NCBI GenBank assembly: GCA_035926095.1
Contig: JAVRQT010000002.1
Location: 1,550,001-1,614,000, forward strand
DNA from: Elasticomyces elasticus
Lineage: Eukaryota; Ascomycota; Dothideomycetes; Mycosphaerellales; Teratosphaeriaceae
Reading direction: 5' to 3'
DNA length: 64,000 bases
Shown here: positions 54,408 to 64,000 of the stretch, one piece after another
Layout of the letters: each line of letters starts with the position of its first letter
Position numbering within the stretch: position 1 is the first letter of the stretch
Notes under the pieces: generated by a model
Told to the model about the DNA's origin: nothing
Seen by the model: only the letters and a program-made list of their open reading frames with translations
Database searches by the model: none
Translations under genes and position numbers: made by a program

Positions 54408-56790
54408 TCAATCCTCATCAGATGAGTCTCCAGAGCGGCGTACCATTATCGATGCAAGGGTACCACCAAGGGTGCCACCTGCCACCAGGTCCTTAGCTGT
54501 TTGAGAGCTACGGCGCCTTGTCCCTTCCTGTCGACGAGCTGCCTGCTGTTCCACTTGCCTTCGGTTCTCTCGTTGCTGCCTAAAGTACTCCTCGTCCGCC
54601 ATCCTTTGCCTTTCCCGCGCATCACCGTCCTGTTTCGCTTGACAATTACCACAATCCGGGGAGTAGTCATAGCTTGAGCCAGTGGCCTGCCACTGTTGCG
54701 CTCTTGAGGTCTGTCTGTCACCTCGGATTGAGTTTCGTCTGGCTGAGCTCTCCACATCTTGCCCGCTTCGTCTGCGACCGTTCGGTGTGGAGCGATACAT
54801 CTCCTTTTGAGACATGTCCGGGAGTCCTGCCGATGCTCCTGCGTACTTGGAGTTGCTCCCATCTGTACCGCGCTCGACTGAGATGATGAGACGCCCGTGC
54901 TCAAGAAGTACATATAGTAGTTCAGCTTCGGTCAGACGAAGAGATTTGGCGTGAAGCACCCCAGGTTGGCTGCGCTGCGCTGGTAGATTTGCTAGGTGCG
55001 GCTCGATCTGACAGGCAGGATCGATGAAAGCTAGGTCGCAAAGATCTGACGACGATCCTGTGGTTGCTCGAAAGCCGATGAGCGCGGATCTGCCATCCGG
55101 TAGGTCCACCACAACGCCACCCAGAGGATATTCACGTGGATGCAAGCGTAAGGTCTCTGAGATAGCGTGCCAGCAGCCTCGTGGGAAGTAACCCCTCAGG
55201 GTAGGTCGTTGACTCAGCTCATTGGGTCTGAACCTGATGGCAAACCAGCTAGCACCATTCGAACTTGAGGCCTTCATATATTTTTGGCTTTGAAGATCCT
55301 TGCTTGGCGCAGTAAACTATTAGCTCTGGTTACACCACCAGTACGTCTTCGTCTTCATGCATACCTTCGTGATAGTGATGTCTTTCGCCTCTTCCGATAG
55401 AGCCCTCTCGCTTACTTGGCTCAGTCGACTATAGATTTTGCGACCTCCTTGGGTGGCACATGAGCCCGAAACATAGTACTCGAGGCTGGAGTCTCCATGA
55501 GTGGGATGTGGGCTCATGATCAGAGCAAATGTCTGGGACGACTCTTCATCTTGGCAATCCAGGACTCCGAGGGTATACGAAGGCTGGCCTTCCCTGTGCA
55601 ATGTCCGAATGATAGGGAGCTTGATTTCCAGACCTTTGTTGTTGAGTTGGTACTTGGCTTCCACGGGGGTGTCGGTTCGGCGGCATATCCGGCTGCCGTT
55701 GAAGAAATAGCTTGGAGACGGCGCCAGGAGCTGCTCACTAGGGTTATGCTCTAGCCCTGATCCCGGCTGAGGCACGTCCCACGCGAATATTGTCTGGTCT
55801 GTGGTACGCGCAATGAGGTGTTCTTGGAGCCTCAGGAAAGCTCTCCGGCCTTCGTTGCGCACCGGCGTCATGTTGACATCGAGAATCCCAAACAGTGCAT
55901 ATGCCTCATCTTCGGGTAGGGTAGTCGTCCTCATGGAGGCCCACGATAGCTGCTGCGCAATACTGAAATCGGACGGTCGCAGCGAGTGATCAAGTATCCC
56001 CTTCGGGATCTTGGAGATCTGAGAGACTCTGTCAATCATGCTCACCAACGCACCAATAAATTCCCAGTTCTGATCGAAAAAGCGAACGTGCCATGGGGCG
56101 ATAAGTTCCTGCAAAGTCCAACCACGCCGCCACCAATCGCTCTTCTCGAAAGCGCTCCAGTCTAGACCAGATGCGGAGGACTGTGTTTCGCTATCTTGCA
56201 AGGTCGCGTCGGATACGGGTACGGATACGTCGAAGAGGTAAACGTAACAGATCTTGGCATCGGTATACCACTGAAACATTGAGCTAATGGCTTCGTCGTA
56301 TTCCGAGCTGCTGCTTTTGTCGATGCAGCACGTATCTATCTGCCAAGTTATTAGGTTGAGCATGTGGTAGTTTAGGTATCGTTCCTCGGGAAATTGCATT
56401 GTCCTTAAAACGTAGAGCACGAGCCCGCGTACTTTCTCGAGATCTTGCTCTAGAGACAGCGCAGCTTAGGCGACCTGCTACGGAGACGATGTATAGGAAG
56501 GTGGTGCGGAGGTTTGACGTACTGTACGATATTAGCAGATGGCCTCAGCATTGGAAGTGTGTTCTGAAAGGCTTGCCCCAAACGTAATGGATCCTGTCTC
56601 TTTTGGCTTGCTCACAGAGACCCTGGATCTTGGAGAAACCCTTCATCTTCCCGGCTTTGTCCAGCTTCTGGAAATCCTTGTACTCTACTTCGTCTTTTCC
56701 CCATCGGTGAGAAAGAATCGCGTATTCGGGTATCAACTCCAGCCTGGAGAAGTCTCTCATCTCGAAGGTGTTGACCTCGATTAGCCGCAT
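54408..56790 (-). CDS. HET-domain (heterokaryon incompatibility) protein
   Basis: Three exons: complement(join(54408..55316, 55365..56339, 56578..56790)), 698 aa. The HET domain starts MRLIEVNTFEMRDFSRLELI, then YAILSHRWGKDEVEY, continues after intron 1 as IDTCCIDKSSSSEYDEAISS plus WYTDAKICYVYL, and has DWWRRGWTLQELIAPWHVRF, the hallmark region. LPEDEAYALFGILDVNM and LRLQEHLI follow. Exon 3 is a beta-rich segment, then a disordered basic tail that ends AKDLVAGGTLGGTLASIM. Intron 2 (48 nt, GTATGC...TAATAG) removes two stops. Intron 1 is 238 nt and begins with GG, not GT: a damaged donor or an indel. HET domains trigger programmed cell death in fungal allorecognition. Expression as a full-length protein is uncertain. 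Confidence 0.72.
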
Positions 56791-57820
56791 GGTAGAAATT
56801 CGTCTCTGGCAAGCACGCCTAGACAGCGCGTTCTTCGTAGCTCTAGTCTTTGATCGATCATCGATTGAGAATCTTGGTAGACGCGCAAGACGCAGATAGA
56901 GAGGCTCCCTACTTGACGCCCATACATCATTCGGGCAGTGCGGCGGACTTACTGTATCGCTATCCCGCTGCAAATTCGATCAATGGTAGCCTCGTCATGT
57001 CACCTGCACCTGTAATGTACGAACCCTCGCTAGAGACTCATATCACACTCACCGGTCTTGTACTTGTATCTCTCTACGTATTCAGAAGTATACTGCTCGC
57101 ACAGGCGGGTTGGGTACATGAGTACAACAGCGTCTGCGTTGCCGCTGACAAGCTTGACATGCTTAACATGCTTGAGTGCTATTGGTGGTCAAAGGTGGTC
57201 TGATGGTGGCTTGCAAGCCATGAGGGGCGAGCTCGTGTTACGTTAATGCAGCTTGCCCTCTAGCGATTCATCGCGGACTGAATCGATGTCGCGGTCTACG
57301 AGCGAACAGTCGTCTCCTTGTTGGAGGTGTTGTTACAGCCGCCAAGTGTTGGCCTTAGGCATTCTCTCGGCAAAGCGCTTCAAAGTTTATCTCGACATCT
57401 CAACTTCACCTTCACCATCAACACGGTCAGGACGGTATCCTGGCAGACGAGGCTACTGATGTGCAACGTCAGAGTTGTCTTGCACATGCAAGTACTGATG
57501 TAGAAGCACTATCGGCCGCCACTGCGGCACGCCTGCGGCGTCAAGGTCCTTATCGGCCTGCAAGACCCAGCCTTCTGGCAACCACGTCGGTGCTCTGGAC
57601 AACTCGAAGGAGGGGTCAGGTCACTGTTGGTGCTGCTCACAGACACACGACCCCACAGGCATGAAAGCAGCACTGCCTCCCATGAGGCGGCGCTTTGAGC
57701 AGCCCCAAGATACATCCTTGAGTCTAACGTTTGTTGATCTACTCCCCAGTTCATCTCGATAAATTCGTCTCCATTTTTTGAGCAACGATAGCTCAATTGC
57801 GACGCTCCCCCCGACACATC
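56791..57820. other. 1 kb spacer between divergent HET gene and basic-protein gene
   Basis: Bidirectional promoter region; short CTTGACATGCTTAACATGCTTGA direct-repeat-like text occurs at about 57150-57175. No gene was recognised. Confidence 0.5.
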
Positions 57821-58845
57821 ATGTCTACGTCCTCGGATGATAGTTCGGATCTGGATTGGCCCATCAAGACACGCTCCAGAGCCGAACCTCCAGCACGTCC
57901 TTTTCACCCAGCTTCTGCCAATACCCGTAGCCGCATGACGATCAACCGCCCGGCGAGCCAAAGAAGATATGCCGATGAAAGTGGTCACAACGAACCGCTA
58001 TACCACTTCTCGGAGAAGACGCAACCAGCATACGCACAAAGCATTAAAATGGAGTACCCTTCTGCACCATCAGAGATGGGAAGCGACTCTGGTGGGTCGC
58101 ATCAGTACGTAGTGTTCTCAGATGAGGTGCTGTGTTTTGGATCTCAAGCGTTAGAAACATACCGTTCGTCTACGTTTGCAAGAACCCTGTCACGAGGATA
58201 CGCCGGGCACCCCGAGGCTCGTACTGGGCGACGACTGATCTCAGCCTCACCGACAGGCCAATACGCCTTGCGTCGCGACGATTCTGGGCATGAACGTCGA
58301 CCACGCGGCAGCTACATTGACGGACGAAGGCGATCCGCAGGACCTAATGTGGAACCGCGGTACATTAACCAGCGAAACCCCGAGCACGAGCAACCTGTAT
58401 CGGTGCGTCGCAGACACGGTCACTACAACAACAATGTCGGCGACGAGTCTGACTATAGTAGCCGACGGCGCCGCCTCGATCGACCGGACGCTGAATATGT
58501 GGCTGAGCGGGTCGTGGTGCGAGCTCGTCGTGCTTTTGACGACGAGGAAAGTGACAAACCTTCGGAGGTCACCAGTAGAAGCCATTCCCGCCGACAGGAC
58601 GCCGATCGACGACGCACTATTGAACTTGGACCCAACGGATCATACGAAGGTAAGGGAAATGGAGTTTCCTGTCACAGAATGACATGGCTGACTATACCAT
58701 ACTCGACTTAGATGACAGAGACAACTCTGCCACGAAGAAACTCGTCGATCATGCGCGACCGATCGCACGCGTTATTGCTATGTCAATGGCAAAGAAGACT
58801 GTGTGGACTCTGATGAAGAAGAACATTTCATGGCTCAACAGCTGA
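57821..58845 (+). CDS. Unrecognised basic, low-complexity protein
   Basis: Model join(57821..58649, 58712..58845), 320 aa; a 62-nt intron (GTAAGG...TAG) in phase. No domain was recognised. The body is rich in Arg, Ser, Asp and Tyr and is probably disordered (SRRRRLDRPDAEYVAERVVV; RSHSRRQDADRRRTIE). The 44-residue C-terminus from exon 2 differs: DHARPIARVIAMSMAKK and TLMKKNISWLNS could make a cationic amphipathic helix. The gene lies head-to-head with the HET-domain gene, about 1 kb apart. Polar body plus amphipathic end might suggest membrane association; that is speculation. Confidence 0.55.
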
Positions 58846-59694
58846 ATTTGACTGCATCGCTTGTATTGGCATGCATGTTCACTATTCCATGATAGTTCCG
58901 AACGTCAGACATCCACCTGCAGGCCACGAGGAGCGGTTCGTACTGATAATGACTCCGCGATGCAGATAACGCATATCTTCATTGTCAAAATATGCTCCAT
59001 CACCGATCGAGCGTGGTGCAACCTTTGGACGCTCTCAAGAAGTGGTTCCACCCCATGGAGATCATTCGCGAGCCGTTCGGACGTGCGGCGCAATCTGGCT
59101 TACCACGCCTCGCATCATGACGAGCCCACGGCAAAGTCTGGCGGTTCCATCGTGGTGGCCCCACAAAGACAGTCGGGGTTGGTACGTAGATCTTATGCGT
59201 GTCGTGTCATTTGCTTCGGTGCTCCATAGGCGCTGTGACAAGTAATTGGGGCTTGCAGCTTGCAGCAAAGCTGTGCGTTTACGAGCTGCGACCTCGTCTA
59301 GCCGCCCGACGTGGGGACGCAAAGCTTACCGGCAAGTGTCTAGAGAGGTGTAGCCTAGCCTCGAAGCAATGGTGGCTGGTTGCAGCGATCAGGAGCTCTT
59401 CACCGGTTTGTTGGCGCATGATCAGATCGAAAGTCTGCATGTCGAGTCCAGGTCTGCTTGGAATATCGACGGGCATCTTCCTTGCCTGGCCAACCGCTAC
59501 AACGTCATGCGATGCTTCGAACCGTAATAGACCGACCAGTAACGTCAGATACTTCACTCGGATCCGTTGCCCGAATCGCACGTGGGCGTCAAGACTCAAG
59601 CACACCTTATTCAAGAGATCGCATTTCCATTCGAAGCCATCTGCTCGACAGGCCGACGAGCGATACAAAGAGTGAAGTCGAGAGATTAACAGGC
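58846..59694. other. Intergenic 0.85 kb without a recognisable gene
   Basis: Frames overlap on both strands, including one with a LAARRGD string that recalls ankyrin repeats, but nothing consistent enough to call a gene or relic. Confidence 0.45.
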
Positions 59695-61998
59695 TCACGT
59701 CAGCTCGTCCACGCCCCCGAAATTCCCACCACTTGAGATCAGCCTGACAAGCTTGCCCTTGGCATTGACCATGTACACCGCCAGCTCGTTGCTACCAAAC
59801 GGAAGTACGACCGGCACCATCGGCCGAAATTGGTCACCTGAAATGATCTTCCACCCATGCACTTCGTCGGTTATCTGGGCGGCCGGGTTGAACGTGGTCT
59901 GCCACAGCGCACCTGTCGGTCCCACTACAAAGGTCTCTTTATGGTTCGCTCCCATCGATATGACGGCCGGCGGCGCCCGCACCCAGTCCTTCGCAAGGGT
60001 CATCGTATCGGTGAACCATTTGCCCAATCTGGTGGTGACTATGTATATCATATTTCTTTCTTCGCCGATGCAATACAATTCGATCTTTGCAGTGTCGTTA
60101 GGATAAGCCGGCCATGTGACACTGATCTCGTCTCCCAGTAAGAAGGTGGCTGGATTGACCTGCCATCCCGTCCAGTCCGCAGCATTGGCCGGCAGAAAAT
60201 TGTAAACAATGTTGCGATCGGTGTTCATGGCGAACATATTCAGTGCACCATCCGCTCCATTGATGACGAGAGATGGTATGCCACGGAAAGCTCCGCCGGT
60301 CAACAGAGTAAGAGGCGCCCATGGTTCATTCTGCTTGGTGCTCGTCCAGTACAAGAGCCCGTTGACATCAAGGACGGCCAGGCCGATGCGGTTCGGGTCC
60401 GAGTAGGTACATGCAGCGAGAGCACCATTGAGAGCAACACCCTTCGCAACTTCCAAAGGCTGAAGTGTTGTCCATTTGTCGTCACCAGCAGCAGCAGTCT
60501 TGAAATAAAGGTTGGAGTCAGCACCGACAACGAAGCAATACCTGATCGCATTCTCGTCTTTACCAGTGGTCCCACAGACAGGGCTACAGTTGCTGTGCAG
60601 CACAATATTATCACCTTCGTAACTCCATATCTCAATGGCCTCAGGATGTTGACCTTGGGGAGTGATCAGCTTGTGCCAGAGGAAACCGTCACTCCCTTGG
60701 GCAAAGACATCATGCTTGTCGTTGGGTGATGCGACGACGGCGGGCTTGCCACGGATCACAATCTTGGGTTCTTTCGCGGTCGCTTTTGGCCGTGTGGGAG
60801 GCAATCGCAGTTGCCAGCGGATGGGGTCCATGTAGGCCCGCGGACTTTCGGGCGTGAACTTCTTCACAATGTCCGGATCTGCAGTGATGTCGTCGACAAC
60901 GGTGTTGATAGCGGTAGTCTGAAACAGGAGATCCGCTTTCGCGTCCACAAGGCCTCCTTTCGCCGCAAGGCTTGCAACAAATGGCTGCTCCGCGCCTGAA
61001 GGAAGAGCAGATGTGTCAAATTCGAGGGTCCTCTTCGCGATGCCATCTATTGTTGAAGAAAGCTCTCTCAAGATCTGCTTGTAGCGGATGAAATCGTCGA
61101 GCAAGTTATTGGTGAACAGAGCAGCGTTTTCATATGACAACGGGCTGATGTCCTTGACCTGTTCCTGGAAGCTATCAAGATCGGCATACTTCCTCAAGAG
61201 CACAAAGCTTTGCGAAGGTGTGTCGGCGCAGAGCGATGGAAAGCGAGCGCCGGCCTGGGTCAGCTGATCTATGTCCCAAGCCGCGTCGGGCTGCTTGATT
61301 TCGCCTCCGCCATGCCAGAGTACGGAGATGGTCATGTTGGTGGATTTGTTGAGGTTCTCCTTCGCCTTCTTCACTTTTCCATCAGCGTCAACACCTCCTT
61401 CTGCGCCGGAAAAGGCGATGTTGGCTTGTGCTTCAATATCGGTCTTCGACGAGTTGTCAATGATCTGAATTGCTATCGCGACGTATACATTCAGCCAAGG
61501 ATAAACTTAGTCAGGCAGCGTAATGCTTCAATACGTACAGACGACGGCTTGGAAAGTACCTCCAGTCTCAATATCGAAGATGTACGTGTCGCCATAGATA
61601 GAATTGAAGTTCCCTAAAGTGACATTGGCAAGCTTGTTGAATTTCTCATCCGGTGGGCCTGTAGGAACATGCTCGTTTTGCACGTCGACTTGGATGAGGA
61701 AGTTAAGGTCGCTCTGCGAGAACTTGCTTTCGTCCACGTAAAGGCCAGATCCCGAACCAGCAAAAGGCCCGTACTTGATCGCTATCGAGCCTGAAACGTT
61801 GAGGCTCGAGGTGACCTCGCTGAGGCTTTGGATCAACTTCTTGGTGTAGCTGACCTTTTGTGGCACCTTTGGCTGTCCGCTTAGTGGCTGCCCCAGCGTA
61901 ATGGTCACGGCTTTGTTCAGGCAGGTTGTTTGGGTATAGGAGTTGAAGCCATTGCCCAGCGTCATGCCGGAAGTGAAGGGAGCTTTCGTAGTAGCCAT
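59695..61998 (-). CDS. MACPF-like protein fused to a PLL-type beta-propeller
   Basis: Model complement(join(59695..61472, 61539..61998)), 745 aa; a 66-nt intron in phase. The N-terminal third has amphipathic beta stretches (SSLNVSGSIAIKYG; DLNFLIQVDVQN) and the signature YGDTYIFDIETGG, which fits the MACPF pattern Y-G-x-x-[YF]-x6-G-G. A helical middle (residues about 220-380) includes LTQAGARFPSLCADTP. The C-terminal 350 residues look like a PLL/fucose-lectin-like propeller: repeated blades with DVFAQGSDGFLWHK, CFVVGADSNLYFKT, LAVLDVNGLLYWTS, MNTDRNIVYNF, EERNMIYIVTTRLG and VVGPTGALWQTTF. MACPF proteins can oligomerise into membrane pores; lectin-type propellers bind glycans. There is no signal peptide. 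Function here is inferred from the domains only. Confidence 0.62.
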
Positions 61999-62918
61999 GT
62001 TGCCGTGACGAGTCTAGTTCAGATTTGTCGAAATGGGAACGAGGAGTGTGCGTGAGGATAGCGCGAAAAGACGCTCTCCTGAGCAAAGGCAGACTCGTAG
62101 TTATACGCACCATCTCCAGGAAGGGCCAGCTTCAGAGCACTGAGAACACTTCGAAAGGGCATGCGTCCACCGAACTGGAGAGCGCAAGCCATGTTCCATC
62201 TCCCAATGTTCATCCCGAGCTGAGTGTATGCACAACGGGCGTTCGACATGCAGCCGCGAGCAAATGAGTGCTGAAGGGCGATGCATGTTCTCCAGCCCGT
62301 CAACTTATGCAAGATCATGCAAGAGGTAGACTGCGGGGGAGTACGTATCTGTTCTTGTTCCATCAGCAGGGCAGACGAGCTTGCTACTTCTCCAAGCGAC
62401 ATGCAACCTGTGCTGCGACCAGAAATATCCGGACCCGTCCACTTCGCGAGGTTATTGCAGGAAAGCTGACACAAGCATGAATAGATGTGGCTACCTGGAG
62501 TCTCTGGTAGTTCAGCCAGCCTCCAGCTTCAGCTGTAGTCGCTTCGCCGCTTTATTACGTTCATAGGGCGTGGTACCATAGACGGCATCTCAACATTTCG
62601 CCCTCAGCTAAGCCCGATCACCAGACATAGGCCTTGTGGTTGCAGTATTGCTGCTCCTGTGGACGGGTATCGGCGAAGTGGCTTCATCTTTGCCGTCTGA
62701 TTTGGATCTCTGGATCCATCATCTCCTTACATCCTCCCGTTACGAGTGCACGATCGTTTGACCGTACAGTGACAGACTCATGTTCAGCTCTGTCTTTTTG
62801 GTCTCAACCACGTGCTTGGAATTGAAACACTCGCACGATTCAAAATCAGAGAACCGCAGAAAACAGGTTGAAGAGTTGACCCTGAATAACGTTCCGCCTG
62901 CTTCCAAGCGTTTCGACC
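61999..62918. other. Divergent spacer between two MACPF-like genes
   Basis: This 920-bp spacer must contain both promoters. It also contains, at about 62633-62757, a decayed copy of the 3' end of the following gene. A 151-codon minus-strand frame at 62019-62474 has no recognisable features. Confidence 0.5.
62633..62757 (+). pseudogene. Relic of the 3' end of the adjacent MACPF-like gene
   Basis: This stretch translates to LLLLWTGIGEVASSLPSDLD and matches LLLPWTGISEVASFLPSDWH at the end of the gene at 62919-63984 (DNA around 63877-63945). A stop lies just upstream in the same frame. It is a short remnant of a tandem duplicate in the same orientation. Confidence 0.7.
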
Positions 62919-63984
62919 ATGGCACAACCGCTCACGGTTGAGTGGCCGTTCTTGCCCTCAATAGAGACTTTTGCAGCCGCTCGGCGACCCATAATCTTGC
63001 CCTGGGGTCCGACAGCGTTGCCTGTTGGCACTGCTTTCTCTTCCAAGAACTCTTCAGCTCGACGCGGACCTTTTCTTCCACAAAGTGCTTTCGACAAAGT
63101 CGCACTTGCGCAAACGCAGCTCGTTTACGAGGCAAGCCCGAATGGAGGCAACTACCATGAGGTAGTCACCACCTCCAATAGTAACACTTACGAGCATACC
63201 AGCGTCAGCCTAGGCGTCTCGATAGGGGGATCATTTCTCGGAGGCAGCGTTTCCGGCGAGTATGACAAGCTCGTTCTTGAGAACACCGATGTGAGTCGAA
63301 GCTTGATTCATGGATCTGCGCGTCGTCTGATATCCTGTCTGCCAGACGAATAAAATCTCGCAGAGTGCGAGCATACGAATGGGTCAGATATGCCTGGCCG
63401 AAGAGCCTGCTCTATCCAAAGACGCTCGCGATGTACTATCGAAAGGAGGCTTTCTCGCTTTTCAATCCGCCTACGGAGATTATTACGTCGCCGGCTTCAG
63501 CCTTGGCGCGGACTCTGGTATTTGCTTGAGCTTCTCTGAAAATGATCGCTCTGAATCCGAATCATTGCGCATCACTGTTACAGTGAAGTTCCTTTTCATG
63601 TCGGCGAGCCATACATGGTCAGATTCGAGTGCATCGGCACTGCAGAACATCAGCATGGAGCTCAATGGCTACGATACCTTGACCGGGAGCAACATCAAAA
63701 CATCGACGCATGGACCCAATGGCCTTCAGAGCCTGCGGCAAGATGCAGCTCAGATCACGGCAAGAGACACATCTATCGCGAGGGACGTAGCGAGTCGGTT
63801 ACAATCCCTTGGAGTGAAAGATAAAGGTCTGCTTGGGATGCGCGATATGCCGCAACTGCAAGCCTCGCAGCTTGTTGTGGAGGTACTCCTACTTCCATGG
63901 ACGGGCATTAGCGAAGTGGCGTCGTTCTTGCCATCTGATTGGCATATTCAGCAAGTCAAGAGGTTCCTGCTCCCGTGTGAATGA
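62919..63984 (+). CDS. MACPF-like protein, stand-alone
   Basis: Model join(62919..63290, 63364..63984), 330 aa; a 73-nt phase-0 intron (GTGAGT...CAG). After a short N-terminus, NYHEVVTTSNSNTYEHTSVS leads into glycine-rich amphipathic strands LGVSIGGSFLGGSVSGEYDK. Exon 2 has AFQSAYGDYYVAGFSLGADS, which fits the MACPF signature except that the final Gly-Gly is Gly-Ala, then TVTVKFLFMSASHTWSDSSA. The C-terminal third is helical and ends VKRFLLPCE. There is no signal peptide. It shares the core layout of the divergent partner but lacks the propeller. Whether it forms pores cannot be read from the sequence. Confidence 0.58.
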
Positions 63985-64000
63985 TTCAGCATCCGTGCAG

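Noticed and set aside
55317..55325. Two adjacent stops (TAA TAG) separating the HET gene into two genes
   Set aside because: Both lie at the end of a 48-nt intron with proper GTATGC and TAG ends that joins the exons in phase.
59280..59700. Possible ankyrin-repeat relic (LAARRGD)
   Set aside because: Only one short string resembles an ankyrin unit; neighbouring units are missing in all frames.
62019..62474. 151-codon minus-strand frame upstream of the MACPF-propeller gene
   Set aside because: No domain or plausible splicing, and it sits in the divergent promoter; composition looks random.

Overview
The window is genomic DNA of a filamentous ascomycete, most likely a Dothideomycete. The inference rests on intron-containing fungal genes (introns mostly 44-66 nt with CTAAC/CTGAC branch sites), moderate GC content, a secreted tyrosinase, a HET-domain gene, an AcuF-type C2H2 protein and a small family of proteins carrying the LPPELRN (2EXR/F-box-like) motif. 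The class assignment is weaker than the kingdom and phylum assignment. All gene models were spliced by eye from GT/GC-AG signals, branch sites, phase continuity and recognised family motifs.

Left part (1-20 kb), mostly housekeeping. A UBR7/Mlo2-type ubiquitin ligase and the replicative helicase subunit MCM2 are divergent and share a promoter with an ACGCGT (MCB) box. They are followed by an unrecognised gene built from very short introns, a truncated 2EXR-type gene, a short-chain dehydrogenase divergent from the SUB1/PC4 coactivator, an aquaporin-like MIP channel, an alpha/beta hydrolase, a conserved serine-rich protein, a SET-domain protein, a protein kinase and an NmrA-like reductase.

Middle (20-44 kb). 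A seven-exon secreted tyrosinase is followed by a 2.7 kb stretch without a recognisable gene. Next come three tandem 2EXR-type genes, two with a separate transmembrane leader exon and one interrupted by an in-frame TAG. Ribosomal protein L27 (with 10-, 20- and 8-nt coding exons) is divergent from a 2282-residue coiled-coil protein whose centre is about 20 degenerate helical repeats. An acyl-CoA (acetyl/propionyl-type) synthetase with a possible mitochondrial presequence follows, then two divergent secreted hydrolases that share a promoter containing a perfect 10-bp inverted repeat.

Right part (44-64 kb), an accessory-looking stretch. It is gene-sparse, with dispersed repeats, a MITE-like element and few housekeeping genes (a metallophosphoesterase is one). 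It encodes a Gly/Asn/Ser-rich secreted protein, a BCS1-like AAA ATPase, a cysteine-rich secreted protein with a Kex2-like site, an AcuF-type zinc-finger protein, a HET-domain protein with a disordered, glycine-patterned C-terminus, an unrecognised basic protein, and a divergent pair of proteins with MACPF-like signatures. One of that pair is fused to a PLL-type beta-propeller, and a decayed duplicate of the other lies between them. I read this stretch as a candidate self/non-self recognition or defence island. That is an inference from gene content, not something the sequence proves.
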